NCBI GenBank assembly: GCA_905221605.1
Contig: CAJNDS010001480.1
Coordinates: 650,058 to 714,057 of the forward strand
DNA length: 64,000 nucleotides
Reading direction: 5' to 3'
Origin: Symbiodinium natans
Taxonomy: Eukaryota > Sar > Dinophyceae > Suessiales > Symbiodiniaceae
Each line of letters begins with the position of its first letter. Positions within the stretch are counted from its first letter, which is position 1. Positions 1 through 10,940 of the stretch are shown piece after piece. The notes below the pieces were generated by a model. It was not told where the DNA came from and made no database searches. It was given only the letters and a program-made list of their open reading frames with translations. Position numbers and translations under genes: made by a program.

Positions 1-367
1 GAGGGCTGACGGCTTAGGGTTTAGGGTCTGGGGCTTGGGTTCAAGGTTTAAGTCAATGTACAGGGTTTCTGCCAACGAAGGAATGAATATCTTGTACTGT
101 GTCTATCTAGTATTGTAATTATGTTGCAGCTATGGTGGGCGAAACGGGGTCAATGCAGGCTTAGCTCAGTTAAGTTCCTTAACAGCCAGCCACACAGCAA
201 CCCCCAGCTGCTCCAATTCGTCCACAGCAGGCATTGCAGCATACACAAGCCTATACCCTAAACTATAAAACCCTAAACCCTATACCCTATACCCTAAACC
301 CTAAACCCTATAAACCCTAATCCCTATAAACCCTAAACTACACATCCCTAAACCCTAAACCCTATAG
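1..367. repeat. mixed telomere-like repeat, window start
   Basis: Both orientations occur: TTTAGGG-like at 14-60 and CCCTAAA / CCCTATA variants at 250-367, around about 180 bp of non-repetitive sequence with no convincing reading frame. The C-strand tract runs straight into the first exon-like island through CCCTATAG. Confidence 0.8.
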
Positions 368-471
368 GACCGCGGAACCCGCAGTGCCCTGCTGCCCACG
401 GCCGCGCGCCTGGACCTGGCGCTTGGCGGCCTCCTGGGGTTCGTGCCCTGGGCAGCGGCTCCCTGGCGCAG
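368..471 (+). CDS. ABCC gene, exon-like island 1 (hydrophobic, N-terminal region)
   Basis: GC-rich island following CCCTATAG. Frame from the first base is open throughout and holds a hydrophobic stretch LDLALGGLLGFVPWAAA, compatible with a helix of the N-terminal membrane part of an ABCC protein. The 3' edge is unclear: AT-rich intron starts near 471 without an obvious GT. Membership of the transporter gene is inferred from strand, spacing and flanking repeat pattern only. Confidence 0.42.
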
Positions 472-3349
472 ATTTGTTTGGTTTATGATTAATTTTTCAT
501 TCTTAATTAAATGATAATTATTAATTAATTATTTAAATCAGTAATTATTTATTATATTATTTATTAATTATTAAGGGGCTTTATTGAGGGTTTTGTAAGG
601 GTTTACAAGGGTTTTGTAAGGGTTTTTGTAAGGGTTTAGTAGGGTTTATGAGGGTGCCACCTATAAGGGTTTAGAAGGGTTTAGAAGGGTTAAGGGTTTA
701 GAAGGGTTTATAAGGGTTTATGAGTGTTTATGAGGTTTTGTAAGGGTTTAGAAGGGTATGTGAGGGTGTACAAGGGTTTATCATAGATTTTGGGGTTTGG
801 GGTTTAGGGTTGTTCTAGCTTTCACTCGTCAAGCAGCTCTTCAAGCCACGGGAACATGCACACACAGACACACACCCAAAGAATCCCATGACATGAAGAA
901 AATATAAAGTTTATTCTATCCATTCCCAGTAGGCCCTGAATTTTCAAAGGTCAGTCCTCTACACCCAAGGCCGATTTAGGGTTTAGGGTTTGGGGTTTAG
1001 GGTTTAGGGAAACTGTAAGGTTTTTTTCTGCATTTCGGAGATCTGAGGTTCCCCACCCGCCAGGAGCACCGCAATCCCACGCTGCAAAGCGACCTGGCCA
1101 AGTGTTTCAGTGTTTAGGGTTTAGGGTTTAAGCTTTACAGGGTTTTAGAGATTATAATTAGGGTTTAGGGTTTAGGCTCTATAGAGGGTTTAGAGATTAG
1201 GGGTTTAGGGCTCAGGGTGTAGGGTTTTGGGTTCAGGCTTTAGGTTATGAACTTATAGACATGATGAGCAGATGCTGCGTGTGAGCATCCGATACAACAT
1301 TGGGTGGCACTGGCACAGTCCGCCATGCTGTCTTGGCAGACCCAAACCCTGAAGTCCTACGAAGCCGCCCCAAACCCTGCACCCCGAACCCCCTTGCGCG
1401 AGTCACAAGCACGAACAAGCGTCCAAAGGCAAGACCCAGACTTCAAGCAAGGACTTGTGTTTTGGGTTAAGCAGCTTGGTTAAGAGGTATTTCCAAAGTC
1501 AAGGTCTTGTGACCAAACGAGGGCTCTACAACCCATGATAGGGTTCAGGGCTCGGGGCTTAAGATTTACGCTTTGGGGTCTTGTAGCCCTCTAAACCCTA
1601 AACCCTAAACCCTATGAACCCTACGAACCCTAAACCCTAGAGACCCTACGAACCCTAAACCCTAAACCCTAAACCCTACAAACCCTAAACCCTCCTCCAG
1701 AGGCAGTCCTTGGCCCAAACCTGGGCATCCCGATTGCTGGGAGCTGGCGGCCTCTCTGACAGCGTGCAGAGTTGGCTGAAGGACCGTCTTTTGGGGTTCA
1801 AAAGTTGGGGTTTAGGGGTTTCTGGGGTTTCTGTTTTTTTTTCTTTTTTCTTTTTTCGGGGGGGTGGGTAGGTGGGTGGGGGTTTTAGGGTTTTTGGTGT
1901 TCTAAAGTTCGGCATTAGGGATTTTGGGGTTCAGGGTTTAGGGTTTAGTTTTTGTGGTTCAAAATTTAGGGTTTAGGGTTGGGGTTCGGGAGTTTTGGGA
2001 GTTAGGGTTTTGGGGTTTGGGGTTTAGGGTTTGGGGTTTGGGGTTTAGGATTTGGGGCACAGGGTTTAGGGCGTAGGGCTTAGGAGGTTTTAGGGCGGGG
2101 GGGGGGGGGGGGATTTCGGGGTTCATGAAGTTTGGGGATTGCCTGGGTTTAGGCATTTACAAATACGTATTAGCAGACATTCTTTTTGCAAGTTTCTTCT
2201 ATGAATTTCGCGAGTCCTCTGATGTTGTATTGCTTCTGTAGTGTTGTTCATTGTTTGCGAGGGAGCAGATGTTAGCAGTCTTTGGGGTTTCAGGTCAGTC
2301 TACAGGGGCTGTGGTAGGCTTTAGGCCTTGGGCTTTAGGCTTTCGGGTTTAGGGTTTCGGGCTTAGCGTTTACCCCAAACCCCAAACCCCAAACCCTAAG
2401 CCCTAAACCCTAAACCCTAAACCGTTTAGGGTTCACGGGTTCAGGGTTTGTGCATGCAGCCACAAACCCCGGACCTGAAATCTTGACTCCCAGTTCGAAA
2501 GCCCTCAACCCGACACGCCAAACCCTGCCCAGCCCTGCGCCCCAAACCCCACCAGGGTTGAGGGTTTGGTTTCAGGGCTTAAAAGGCCCAGGGTACTTTT
2601 ACCGTACCCAAAGTTTAGGATTCAGTGTTTAGGGTTTAGGGATATGGCGACACCTTGATAGTAAAAGGTTTTGTTTGTGGGAGGGCGTGGCAGTCGCGCT
2701 CCAGGACTTGCGACAAGTACCCAGCCTGCTCAGGCGGGTCGGGTGCACGTCGCGACAACTCAGCCCTAATACCAGGTCTAGGGTTCAGGGTTCAGGGTTT
2801 AGGGTTTATAGGGGTTAGGGATTCTACAAAGGGACCATAGGGGTATGCTACTAGCAATTATTCCGACCTAGGGTTTTTGGGTGTTGGCGTTTTGAGTTTA
2901 GGGGCTTTGGGGTTGAGAGGTGCCGGGCGTTGTAGTCCTGAATCGTAAGCCCTTAACCCTAAGGCCCTAAACTCTGTAGGCTCAAAGTGTAGGGTCTGGG
3001 GTGTTTAGCCCGAAGAGTCTTTGGGGGTTTCAGGGTGCAGGTTTCAGGGGTGGAAGGTGGAACCCGAAATTCTAAACCCTTGCTGATCTGCTTCTGACAG
3101 CCGCTGCTCTCGCTGCCCAGCCTGCTGATCACACAGGGCCCGACGAGGGCTTAGGGTTTAGGGTTTAGGGTTTAGGGTTTAGGGTTCAGGGCGAGGGCGA
3201 GGGGTCGGACAGCGGAAGAAGTGGAGGCAGCATGCAAAGCCAATCCACCCTGCTGTCTTCGACAAACTTGCTGTTGGTTAGTAGGGAATGAGGGAGTGAG
3301 GTACCCTATATAATCCCTTCAAGGATATATATATATATATATATGTATG

Positions 3350-3380
<31 letters not shown>

Positions 3381-4221
3381 TTTTTTTTAGGTGGGATATA
3401 GGGTACCTCCTTCCCCCATTCCCTGCTAACCAACACTAAGCAAAGAACGCAACAAGTTCCACATGGCTTTCCTAGCTCTGTGGAAGCGTTTTCTTGCACT
3501 CCCGAACACCTTGGAGGGTTTAGGGTTTAGGGTTTTGGGTTTAGGGTTTAGGGTGTGCTTATAGAGAACTGCATCTGAATCTGTACCTTTGCCCCACCGG
3601 GCAGTAGCCAACGGAGCTGTGCAGAGGGGCACTGAGGCGGGCGAAGGTACGACGGGTACCTTCAAAGTCGAGGCTGTCCAAGAAGCCTCGGAGCCCGAAA
3701 CCCTAAACCCTAAACCCCAAACCCCAAACCCCAAACCCTAAACCCTAAACCTGAAGTCGTCGCCCTCGAGGCTCTTAAGCACTAAAGGGCCAAACCCGAC
3801 AGTCCACGAAGGGGGCCGAGAACCTGGACCCCCTCAAAACCCGGAAGACTTCTCCAAAGACCCTCAGACCCTTCAACAGGGTTCAGGGCTTAGGGTTTTT
3901 TGGGGTTTAGGTTTTTTTGGGGTTTAGGGTTTTTTGGGGTTTAGGGTTTTTTGGGGTTTAGGGTTTTTTGGGGTTTAGGGTTTGGGGTTTAGGGTTTATT
4001 GGGGTTTAGTGTTTAGGGGGCAGCGAAGCCCCGTGGCCCTAAACCCCGAAAACTAATCCTGAGCCCCGCAACCCTGTAAGGCCCTGAAGTCTGGTGCATG
4101 CCAGGGTCCCTCTAACTAGACCCTAAACCCCAAACTCTCAGCCCCAAGCCCTAAACCCTAAACCCTAAACCCCAAACCCTAAACCCTAAACCCCAAACCC
4201 TAAACCCTAAACCCCAAACAG
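472..4221. other. long intron-like region, no gene seen
   Basis: AT-rich patch (480-575), TTTATAAGGG-type degenerate repeats (590-780), many short TTTAGGG and CCCTAAA tracts (for example 1595-1690 C-strand, 3148-3185 G-strand, 4150-4218 C-strand), a run of G at 2098-2112 and one foldback element (3273-3434). The reading frames here (for example minus strand 1685-1915 and 1959-2156) are translated repeat, not genes. Confidence 0.7.
3273..3434. mobile_element. foldback element (GGGAATGAGGG family)
   Basis: Arms of about 40 bp, inverted: GTTGGTTAGTAGGGAATGAG at the left against GTTGGTTAGCAGGGAATGGG as the reverse complement of the right; both arms then contain GGTACCCTATAT. The centre is a (TA)n / TATG microsatellite. 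Related ends occur near 29839-29905 and 45199-45345. No protein coded; a non-autonomous MITE-like element. Confidence 0.65.
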
Positions 4222-4312
4222 GCAGGATCGCAACACGGGCTGGGCAGCCGTGATCATCGCTTTCTGGGGCATCCTCTTCTGCTCGCACCACGTCTTTGCT
4301 ACTGGAGGGGTC
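4222..4312 (+). CDS. ABCC gene, exon 2 (membrane helix)
   Basis: Follows CCCCAAACAG and is followed by TC|GTGTGTTC and then G-strand repeat. One frame (one base in) is fully open and carries WAAVIIAFWGILFCSHHVF, a clear membrane helix. Probably in the N-terminal membrane region (TMD0-like) of the transporter. Function is inferred from context. Confidence 0.5.
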
Positions 4313-4577
4313 GTGTGTTCAGGGTTCAGGGTTCAGGGTTCAGGGTTTGGGTTAGGGGTTAGGGTCTAGGGTTTAGGGTTTAGGGTTTAGGGTTTAGGGT
4401 TTAGGGTTAGGGGTTCAGGGATTGGGGCTCCAAGGGGTGTAGGGCTTCTAGGGCTTAGGCTTCGTGACGGTGTGCAGCTTCATGCCATGCAGAAGACCAC
4501 AGCTCCCGTGCGGCGTCGTTGTGAGCACGTCCCGGGTCAACGACCCCAGGGTTTAGGGTTTAGGGTTTAGGGTTTAG

Positions 4578-5058
4578 GGTTGTGCCAACAGGGGTGGTTC
4601 AGCCACAGCCGCCCTTTTCAACGAGTTCGTGCTGCGCTGCCTAGCCTTGCCCATGCAACAGCGTACGGACAAGCCCATCGTCTGCATTCTTGACAGCGGT
4701 GGAGGGAGCTGTATGCATTTAAGCTCCGGCTTCCTGAAGATATGCCTGGCCCATGGCATACGCCCATTCTACCTTCCGCCCTACACCACCAAGGCTCTGA
4801 TGCCGCTAGATCAGGTGGCGCATGCGCCCATGTCGAGAGAATGGGCCATGCTCAAGCAGCTGCTTGCGCAGCGCAAGCAGGGCCTGACCCTGTACGTTGC
4901 GCTGAAAGGTATCGCTGGCGTGGTGGGCGAGGGGCTTAAGCCATCCAATGCTGCTGCTTCATGGGCCCAGTGTGGGTTTCGGCCTAACCAGTGTCTCGAC
5001 AGGGATAAGCTGTTCGTCGAAAGACGAGAGGAGCTACTCAAGAGCTTGCATAATAAGG
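4578..5058 (+). pseudogene. DDE (pogo/Tc1-like) transposase C-terminal fragment
   Basis: Open frame of about 160 codons between two TTTAGGG tracts, unrelated to the host transporter. It holds CILDSGGGSCMHLS (catalytic Asp of the LD..xSH motif, here with a degraded H position) and, about 33 residues on, LPPYTTKALMPLDQ, the third-acid motif typical of DDE_1 transposases (usually PPHTTxxLQPLD). The N-terminal DNA-binding part and first Asp are missing. It starts after GCCAACAG, like an exon, and ends by running into repeat near 5058. Probably a dead piece of a transposon or domesticated transposase, lying within an intron on the same strand. Confidence 0.6.
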
Positions 5059-7333
5059 GTTGTAGGGTTTGGGGGTTTTGTGGGCTTTGGGTCTTCATGT
5101 TTGCTTGGGGCTTTGGGGCTGTTGACTTCAAGGGCCCTTGGGTGTTGGGGGACAGCTTTCGGGCTCTAAGGCTTAAGGGTTTGAAGGGGTTTAGGGTTTA
5201 GGGCTTAGGGTTTAGGGTTTAGGGCTTAGGGTTTAGGGTTTAGGGTTTAGGGTTCAGGGTTTAGGGTTTAGGGTTTAGGGGATTCAGAGGTTTAAGGCTG
5301 GGAGCAGCTCGAGCAAAAGGCCAGGAAGCAAAGGAAAGTTAGCCCTAAACCCAGACAACCGGAAGGATCCAATAAGTACCGCGGGTTTCGACCTGGAGAA
5401 TTTAGGGTTTAGGGTTTAGGGTTTAGGGTTTAGGGTTTAGGGTTTAGGGTTTAGGGTTTAGGGTCCCAGACCCTGGGAGGATCCCGAAAGTGGAGCCCCC
5501 AAATTGTACCCCATACTACTATTTGGGTCATTCTTGGGACCACTTAAGGGATCTACTTTTCGGGATCCTCCCAGGGGTCTGGGAAACCGGATACCAGGGC
5601 TTCGTGAGGCAGATGAAGCAGGGTTTATACTTCTGTTTTTGGTGAGTGTATATAAGGTTCCTTTTTAATATTGGTGAGTGTATATACCTGGTGTCCTTTT
5701 GGGGGTACAAGAAATATAAACCCTAAGCCCTAAACCCTAAACCCTAAACCCTAAACCCTAAGCCCTAAACCCTAAACCCTGTACCCTACTTCAGATGACA
5801 AATGCAACTGTGGTAGCCCGCCTTCTTTGCGTGTCGATGCGTGGTGAGGCAGGCTGCGGGCTCGTGGAACTCCAGGGTTTAGGGTTTAGGGTTTAGGGTT
5901 TAGGGTTTGGGGTTTAGGGTTCGGGTCATGGCACGGGGTGGTATTGAGACTCGAGGACTTTGAGCTGGGGATGGTCTCGAACCTTCTTGGGGGTATAGGG
6001 TATAGGGTTTAGGGTTTAGGGTTTAGGGCCTTCAGAGGGACTCCGAAATAGTAGCTTATTTTGGGTGTAGACAAAATCCTACCCGAATTGAGAGGTGAAC
6101 CTTTACTTGGCCCAGGGCACGAAGGCAGCTAGGGAAGGCACGTGGCCAACTTCAGGTTTAGGGTTTAGGGTTTAGGGTTTAGGGTTTAGGGTTTAGGGTT
6201 TAGGGTTTAGGGTTCAGGGTTCAGGGTTTAGGGTTTAGGGCTCATTGACGCGGATGTGCTGGGCAGAGCTTTCTGTCGCTCAGGGAGCTCGAAGCTCCAG
6301 AGGCTCTCACGGTGTAGGGGTTCGGTTTAGGGTTGGGGTCAAGGGTTTAGGGTTTAGGGTTTGAGGTTCAGGGTTTAGGGTTTAGGGTTTCGGGTTTAGG
6401 GTTTAGGGTTTGAGGTTCAGGGTTTTGGGTTTAAAGTTTGGGGTTTGGGGTTTTGGCTCAGGGCTTTGGATTTGGCTTCATGAGGGCTTTGGGACAACTA
6501 TCTAGATTGTATGAATGCTCCATGCTCGGCTTATCCCCTACGAGCTCCATGGGTTTAGCGTTTCGGAGTGCCCTTATGTAACCCACCCGAAAGAGGGTAC
6601 CCTCATTCGAATATGGGCTACCGGGCTAGTAAAAGTTTAAAAGTTTCAGGGGGTAAGTGCTGTAAGGCTGCAGAGACAGCCATTTCTGGCGCCCTACTGG
6701 CTGTCCGCACCTAGGCTGGTGTCCTACTTCCTACACTCCGTCCTCTGTGCGCGTGCGTCGCGCCCGACACAGGAGAACCAGTCACACTCAGCCCTAAACC
6801 CAAACCCTCAACCCTAAACCCTAATTCCTAAACCCTATAAACCCTATAAACCCCATAAACCCTATAAACCCTATAAACCCTATAAACCCTATAAACCCTA
6901 TAAACCCTATAAACCCTATAAACCCTATAAACCCTAAACCCTAAACCCTAAACCAGAACCTACAACCCTAATACCCTACACGCCTAAAGCACGAAACCCT
7001 AAACCCTAAACCCCACACCCTATACCCTAAACCCTAAACCCCACACCCTAAAACCCTAAAACCCTAAACCCTAAACCCTGCACCCTAAACCCTAAACCCT
7101 AAACCCTAAATAAAGCCCCTAAACTCCTGAACCCCACACCCAACGTTGGACCGGTAGTGTGCACAGGATGGCCTGAGTTGGCGTCCAGGGCTTCGATCTT
7201 GCAGAACCCTGAACCCAAAAAGGGAACCTAACCTAAACCCTGAAATCCTCTAAACTCTAAACCCTAAACCCTAGACCCTAAACCCTAAGCCCTAAACCCT
7301 AAACCCTAAACCCTGACCCCCACCCTTCACCAG
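5059..7333. other. intron-like region, repeats and one MITE
   Basis: Holds G-strand arrays (5180-5280, 5400-5463, 6155-6240), C-strand arrays (5720-5785, 6780-6950 as CCCTATAAA variants, 7255-7315) and the foldback element at 5465-5583. The piece 5383-5405 resembles the 3' end of the next exon (7405-7425), suggesting an exon-end echo. No gene seen. Confidence 0.6.
5465..5583. mobile_element. 119 bp foldback MITE (CCAGACCC family), copy 1
   Basis: Near-palindromic: left end CCCAGACCCTGGGAGGATCC, right end is its inverse with one extra C; inner arms contain AAAGTGGAGCCC against GGGATCTACTTTT and ATAGTAGTAT-type sequence. Two further copies at 7694-7780 and 54027-54144. No coding capacity. Confidence 0.75.
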
Positions 7334-7419
7334 GACCCGGATAACCGCGTGAGCTGCTCCCCAGAAGCGCGGCTGGATGCGAGCGGCTTCCTCGAGCGCC
7401 TCGAGTTTCAACCTGGAGA
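7334..7419 (+). CDS. ABCC gene, exon 3 (entry to TMD1)
   Basis: Preceded by TTCACCAG, followed by GA|GTTTAGGG, so the telomere repeat itself supplies the GT donor. Frame is open from base 1: SPEARLDASGFLERLEF resembles the ABCC segment just before TMD1 (NPE..ASfLsrltF.W). It ends with two leftover bases (GA) that join the single G opening the exon at 8541 to make GAG, so the reading frame continues. Confidence 0.6.
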
Positions 7420-7693
7420 GTTTAGGGTTTAGGGTTTAGGGTTTAGGGTTTAGGGTTTAGGGTTTAGGGTTTAGGGTTTAAGGTGGGTTGAGGGTTTAGG
7501 TTTTAGGATATTAGGGTTATAGGGTTACACTTGCTTTCCACACCCCCCCCCCCATCATGCTAAGACGTTGGGATGGGTTTAGGGTTTACGGGTTGGGGAA
7601 GGGGTTTGAGGTTTAGGGTTGGAGGGCTGCTTCGTTTTAGACTCCGAGGGTTCAGGGTTTGAACGCTCAGGCGGTTTAGGGTTTTAGGAGCTA

Positions 7694-7780
7694 CCCAGAC
7701 ACCTGGGAGGATCCCAAAAAGTAGATCCCTACACGGGTTCTTAAGAATGGCCCAAAAGTAGTATAGGGTACTATTTTGGG
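7694..7780. mobile_element. CCAGACCC-family MITE, copy 2 (partial)
   Basis: CCCAGACACCTGGGAGGATC followed by AAAAAGTAGATCCC and, further in, AGTAGTATAGGGTAC; matches the copies at 5465 and 54027. The right inverted end is missing or strongly diverged. Confidence 0.6.
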
Positions 7781-7910
7781 GCGGGAGGTTGTCTGCATCT
7801 AAACAGTGTTCTTTAGGGTTTATTTCGGGTCTAGGGCTCAGGATGTAATTTTGTTTTTTTCCGACTTGGGACTTGGTGTCCTGAGATGTCTGAGGGCTGT
7901 ATGCTGTGGC

Positions 7911-8227
7911 GCGATGGATCTTGCACCTAACCCTCCCAAGGCCGTCGCCGCTGTCGCTGAGGATTCGGTCCGCCAAATGGCTGCTGAGGAGCAGGCAGCA
8001 CTTCTTGAGGCAATGACGTCTCAAATGCTCCAATCTGCGAGCATGTCAGGAAGATGTTTGAGTCGACCCTCACCAAGGTGGTTTCCCAAACGCCGCAGCA
8101 GGTGGACTCCCAGCCGCCAGCTGAGCCAAACAAGCAAGTGCGCAACCAGCTGAAAAAACGGCTGGAGTTCTTGCTGACCAAGCAGCTGACCCTAGTTTCT
8201 GAGAAAGCCCTGATGTTCTGTAGTTCT
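7911..8227 (+). pseudogene. coding-like fragment with one frameshift, unknown
   Basis: Two overlapping + frames join near 8015: MDLAPNPPKAVAAVAEDSV... then, in the next frame, ICEHVRKMFESTLTKVV... to LLTKQLTLVSEKALMF. Composition (Ala, Glu, Lys rich, helical) differs from translated repeat. It needs a one-base shift to read through, so either a pseudogene or two exons with a tiny intron. I do not recognise the family. Confidence 0.35.
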
Positions 8228-8540
8228 TCCCCTAGACCCTAAACCCTAAACCCTAAACCCTAAACCCGAAACCCGAAACCCTCAAATGGGGCCGTTTGGG
8301 ACACTGGGACCTGGAGCTTGGGATGTGGAGCGCACGGCCCCCATGAGGGTGTGGTCGGGGTTTCGGGTTTATAAGTAAGGGTTTCTAAGGGTTTGAAAGG
8401 GCTTATAAGGTTTAACAAAGGGGCTTGTAAAGGGTTTATCAGGGTTTGTAAGGGCTTATAAGGGTTTATATGGGTTTATACGGGTTTATGAGGTCTTAGG
8501 GTTTAGGGCCTTTTCAACCTCAAGCCGAAAGCCCTCCCAG

Positions 8541-8619
8541 GAAGGTCCAGCGCGTCAGCTGGTGGCAGTGCCTCACCTTCAGCTGGATGGATGCTTTCCT
8601 CGGAGGCGGGGAGATCAAA
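8541..8619 (+). CDS. ABCC gene, exon 4 (LTFSW motif, start of TMD1)
   Basis: Acceptor GCCCTCCCAG. The frame set by the previous exon (GA+G) gives VSWWQCLTFSWMDAFLGGGE, a close match to the conserved ABCC TMD1 entry (salt..LtFsW...l..G). A GC donor after ATC AAA (8620) with acceptor AG at 8911-8912 keeps the frame. Flanks are reversed here relative to most exons: G-strand repeat upstream, C-strand downstream. Confidence 0.65.
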
Positions 8620-8907
8620 GCGAACCCCTAAACCGTATACCCTAAACCCTAAACCCCAAGCCCTAAACCCCAAACCCTAAACCGGCCCTAAACCCAAGTC
8701 CCTTGTCAGGCCCTTGAAGTTCCATGTAAGGGGCCTTTGGGCACGTACTAAGGGTGGGGAGCCTGTATGAATGAACCCAAACGCCCCCAAACCTAAACCC
8801 AAAACCCTGAACCCGAAACCCCAAAACCCTAAACCCTAAACCCCAGACCCTAAACCCTAAACCCTAAACCCTAAGCCCTAAGCCCTAAACCCCAAACCCT
8901 ACTCCAG

Positions 8908-8988
8908 GTGAGGCTTTTGACCTCTACACCGCCAAAGGCCCCAATGCTGGTGCTTTGAAGAAAGCCTGGGAAGCGGAGGCCGGGTGGG
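8908..8988 (+). CDS. ABCC gene, exon 5 (linker before first core helix)
   Basis: Acceptor TACTCCAG (8901-8907) or the AG at 8911-8912. Frame gives EAFDLYTAKGPNAGALKKAW, matching the ABCC stretch Dl..l....a..l...f...W that sits between LtFsW and the first core helix. Ends TGGG|GTTGAGG. CCCTAAA repeat before, TTTAGGG array after. Confidence 0.62.
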
Positions 8989-10200
8989 GTTGAGGGGTTT
9001 AGGGTTTAGGGTTTAGGGTTTAGGGTTTAGGGTTTAGGGGTTTAGGGGTTTAGGGTTTAGGGTTAGGGTTTAGGGTTTAGGGTTTTTAGGGGGTTTAAGG
9101 GGTTTAAGGGGTTTAAGGGGTTTAGGGGGTTTAGGGGGTTTAAGGGGTTTAAGGGGTTTAAGGGGTTTAAGGGGTTTAGGGTGATTGAGGATCTTTATTA
9201 ATCTTTATGTTTGGCGTTTCGGATATCCTGGGAAGACGAGCTGTTGGTCCGCTGTCCAACCCCAACGTCAGGTTCACCAGCACGGCGTGCTGCACCCAGG
9301 CTGAGACAAGGAAGTGATGGTCCTAAACCCTAAACCCCTACGCCCTAAGCCCTAAACCCCAAACCTAAACCCCCTCAACCTTTTTGGGGGTGTAGGGAAA
9401 GCTGCCGGGTTTCAGTTCATTTGAAGGCGCAAGGGCTGGCATGCGGGGTTTTGGCAGAAGGATGCTCGGATCATGAAGATCAGCTGGACACGGACCATCC
9501 CCCCTGAACCACTGGAGAAAAACCCTCCAGACCACAAGACGAAAGCTAAGCCCTAACCCGAAACTTAAACTCTATGTAGCACCCGAGACCATAGACAAGC
9601 ACCCTAAGCCTAAAGTATACATATATATATATAGTACATATGCATATATGTATGTACAAATATACACCCTAAAATCCTACATCCGGAACTCCCTAAGCCG
9701 TCTACACTCAGACCCTCAACCGTATAAACCCTCAGCCCGAAACGTCCTGCCCGCCCGCAAAAATGAACTGAGCCTTCAACCATATAACCTGAACCCCATA
9801 AAAAATATATTATAAAAAAAAACTACAAGCCCTAATCCTTGCTTGTGAATCAAGCGCCGGATTCCAGCCATGAATTTGGCAACATACAAGTAGCGGGTGG
9901 GGTTCACAAAAGAGGGGAGCAGTATTTGCAGAAAGCACATTTGGGATTTAGGGTTTAGGTTTCATTGTTGAATCCTGATTAGTCTAGGAATCCCCCCTCC
10001 CCCCTTAACAGGAAGATCCTGCAAAACTGTGGAGAAACACCGCACCCTAGGCCCTGGACTCCCATGTTGTAAGATGGGTATTTCCCAAAATAGGGGTACC
10101 GGGCCCTACACCCTAAACCCTAAACCCCTAAACCCTAAACTTGTACCCCAAATAGAATGTGTAAGCCCTAACCTCTAAACCCGAAAGCCTGTGCTCCAAG
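8989..10200. other. intron with long G-strand array, no gene seen
   Basis: TTTAGGG then TTTAAGGGG/TTTAGGGGG variants at 8998-9182, CCCTAAA at 9325-9370 and 10105-10140, a TA/TATG microsatellite near 9617-9660, and A-rich sequence at 9800-9825. A fragment KDARIMKISW at 9466-9495 resembles the ABCC KD.RIK motif but is out of the expected order; not called. Confidence 0.6.
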
Positions 10201-10277
10201 GAAAGCGAGCCTCTGGCGCGCCTTGTTCAAGGCCATCGGCCGCTGGAACCTCCTGGTGTGCCTCGCTTGGCAAATGG
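10201..10277 (+). CDS. ABCC gene, exon 6 (first core helix of TMD1)
   Basis: After TGCTCCAAG; a second acceptor at 10204-10205 (GAAAG|CGAGCC) makes the junction with exon 5 in frame by GT-AG rules. Frame reads LWRALFKAIGRWNLLVCLAW, strongly like the ABCC TMD1 segment sLlrAl.rafg..fl. Ends ATGG|GTTTGC. This is among the best family matches in the window. Confidence 0.66.
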
Positions 10278-10874
10278 GTTTGCTCCCAGGTTTTTGGTTT
10301 AGGGCTTAGGGTTTAGTTAGGGTTTATAGTTTGTGGTGCAGGGTTTCGTGGGTTTCGGGGGTTTAGGGGGTTTAGGGGGTTTAGGGGGTTTAGGGGGTTT
10401 AGGGGGTTTAGGGGGTTTAGGGGGCTTAGGGGGCTTAGGGGGCGTAGGGTTTAGGGGGGTTGGGGTTTACGGTTGAAGCCTTTTTAGAGGCTTTAGGCTT
10501 GGAGCTGCAAGGGGTGTGCGTTTATGGGTTTAGGAAGTTTAGGGTTTACGGTTTAGGGTTTAGGGTTTAGGGTTTAGGGTTGCAAGGTGTCTTCGGGGAT
10601 TGAGCTCAGGGGGGTCACGGGCCTTTAGGGCTTCGGGAATTGTATGCGTTTGCAGCAGGGAGGAGTTATAAGTCCCTTGACCACAGCTGGTCAGAGACCT
10701 CATGCCTCCTGGAGAAAGTTTTGTATTGTTTGACAACTCCCTTCAAAGGGACGTATGTGCCTAAACCCTAAACCCTAAACCCTAGACCCTAAACCCTAAA
10801 CCCTAAACCCTAAACCCTAAACCCTAAACCCTAAGACCCCGAACCCTCAACCCTAGAATCCCGAAGTGGCGAAG
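10278..10874. other. intron: TTTAGGGGG array, then TTTAGGG and CCCTAAA
   Basis: Variant array with an extra G or two at 10350-10445 (TTTAGGGGG repeated), ordinary TTTAGGG at 10540-10580, C-strand CCCTAAA at 10762-10832. No reading frame of interest. Confidence 0.7.
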
Positions 10875-10940
10875 GCTCTTCACCTGTGCTTGGCTCGCGG
10901 CCTTCTTGGAGTTCATTGGCATGGTGCCTGCGTCTGTTAG
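10875..10940 (+). CDS. ABCC gene, exon 7 (TM2 of TMD1)
   Basis: After GTGGCGAAG (an upstream AG at 10865-10866 would add WRR). Frame reads LFTCAWLAAFLEFIGMVPAS, a membrane helix with the Pro expected near the end of ABCC TM2. Ends TTAG|GGTTTGGGG, so the first GT is one base inside the repeat. Phase to the previous exon is not resolved. Confidence 0.55.
   Translation, partial: ALHLCLARGLLGVHWHGACVC

Noticed and set aside
3426-3734. 102-codon minus-strand ORF
   Set aside because: Much of it is translated telomere repeat (LNPKP, GFRV-type peptides); no domain visible.
9466-9495. KDARIMKISW as the ABCC KD.RIK motif
   Set aside because: It lies before the first core helix exon (10201), out of family order; may be chance.
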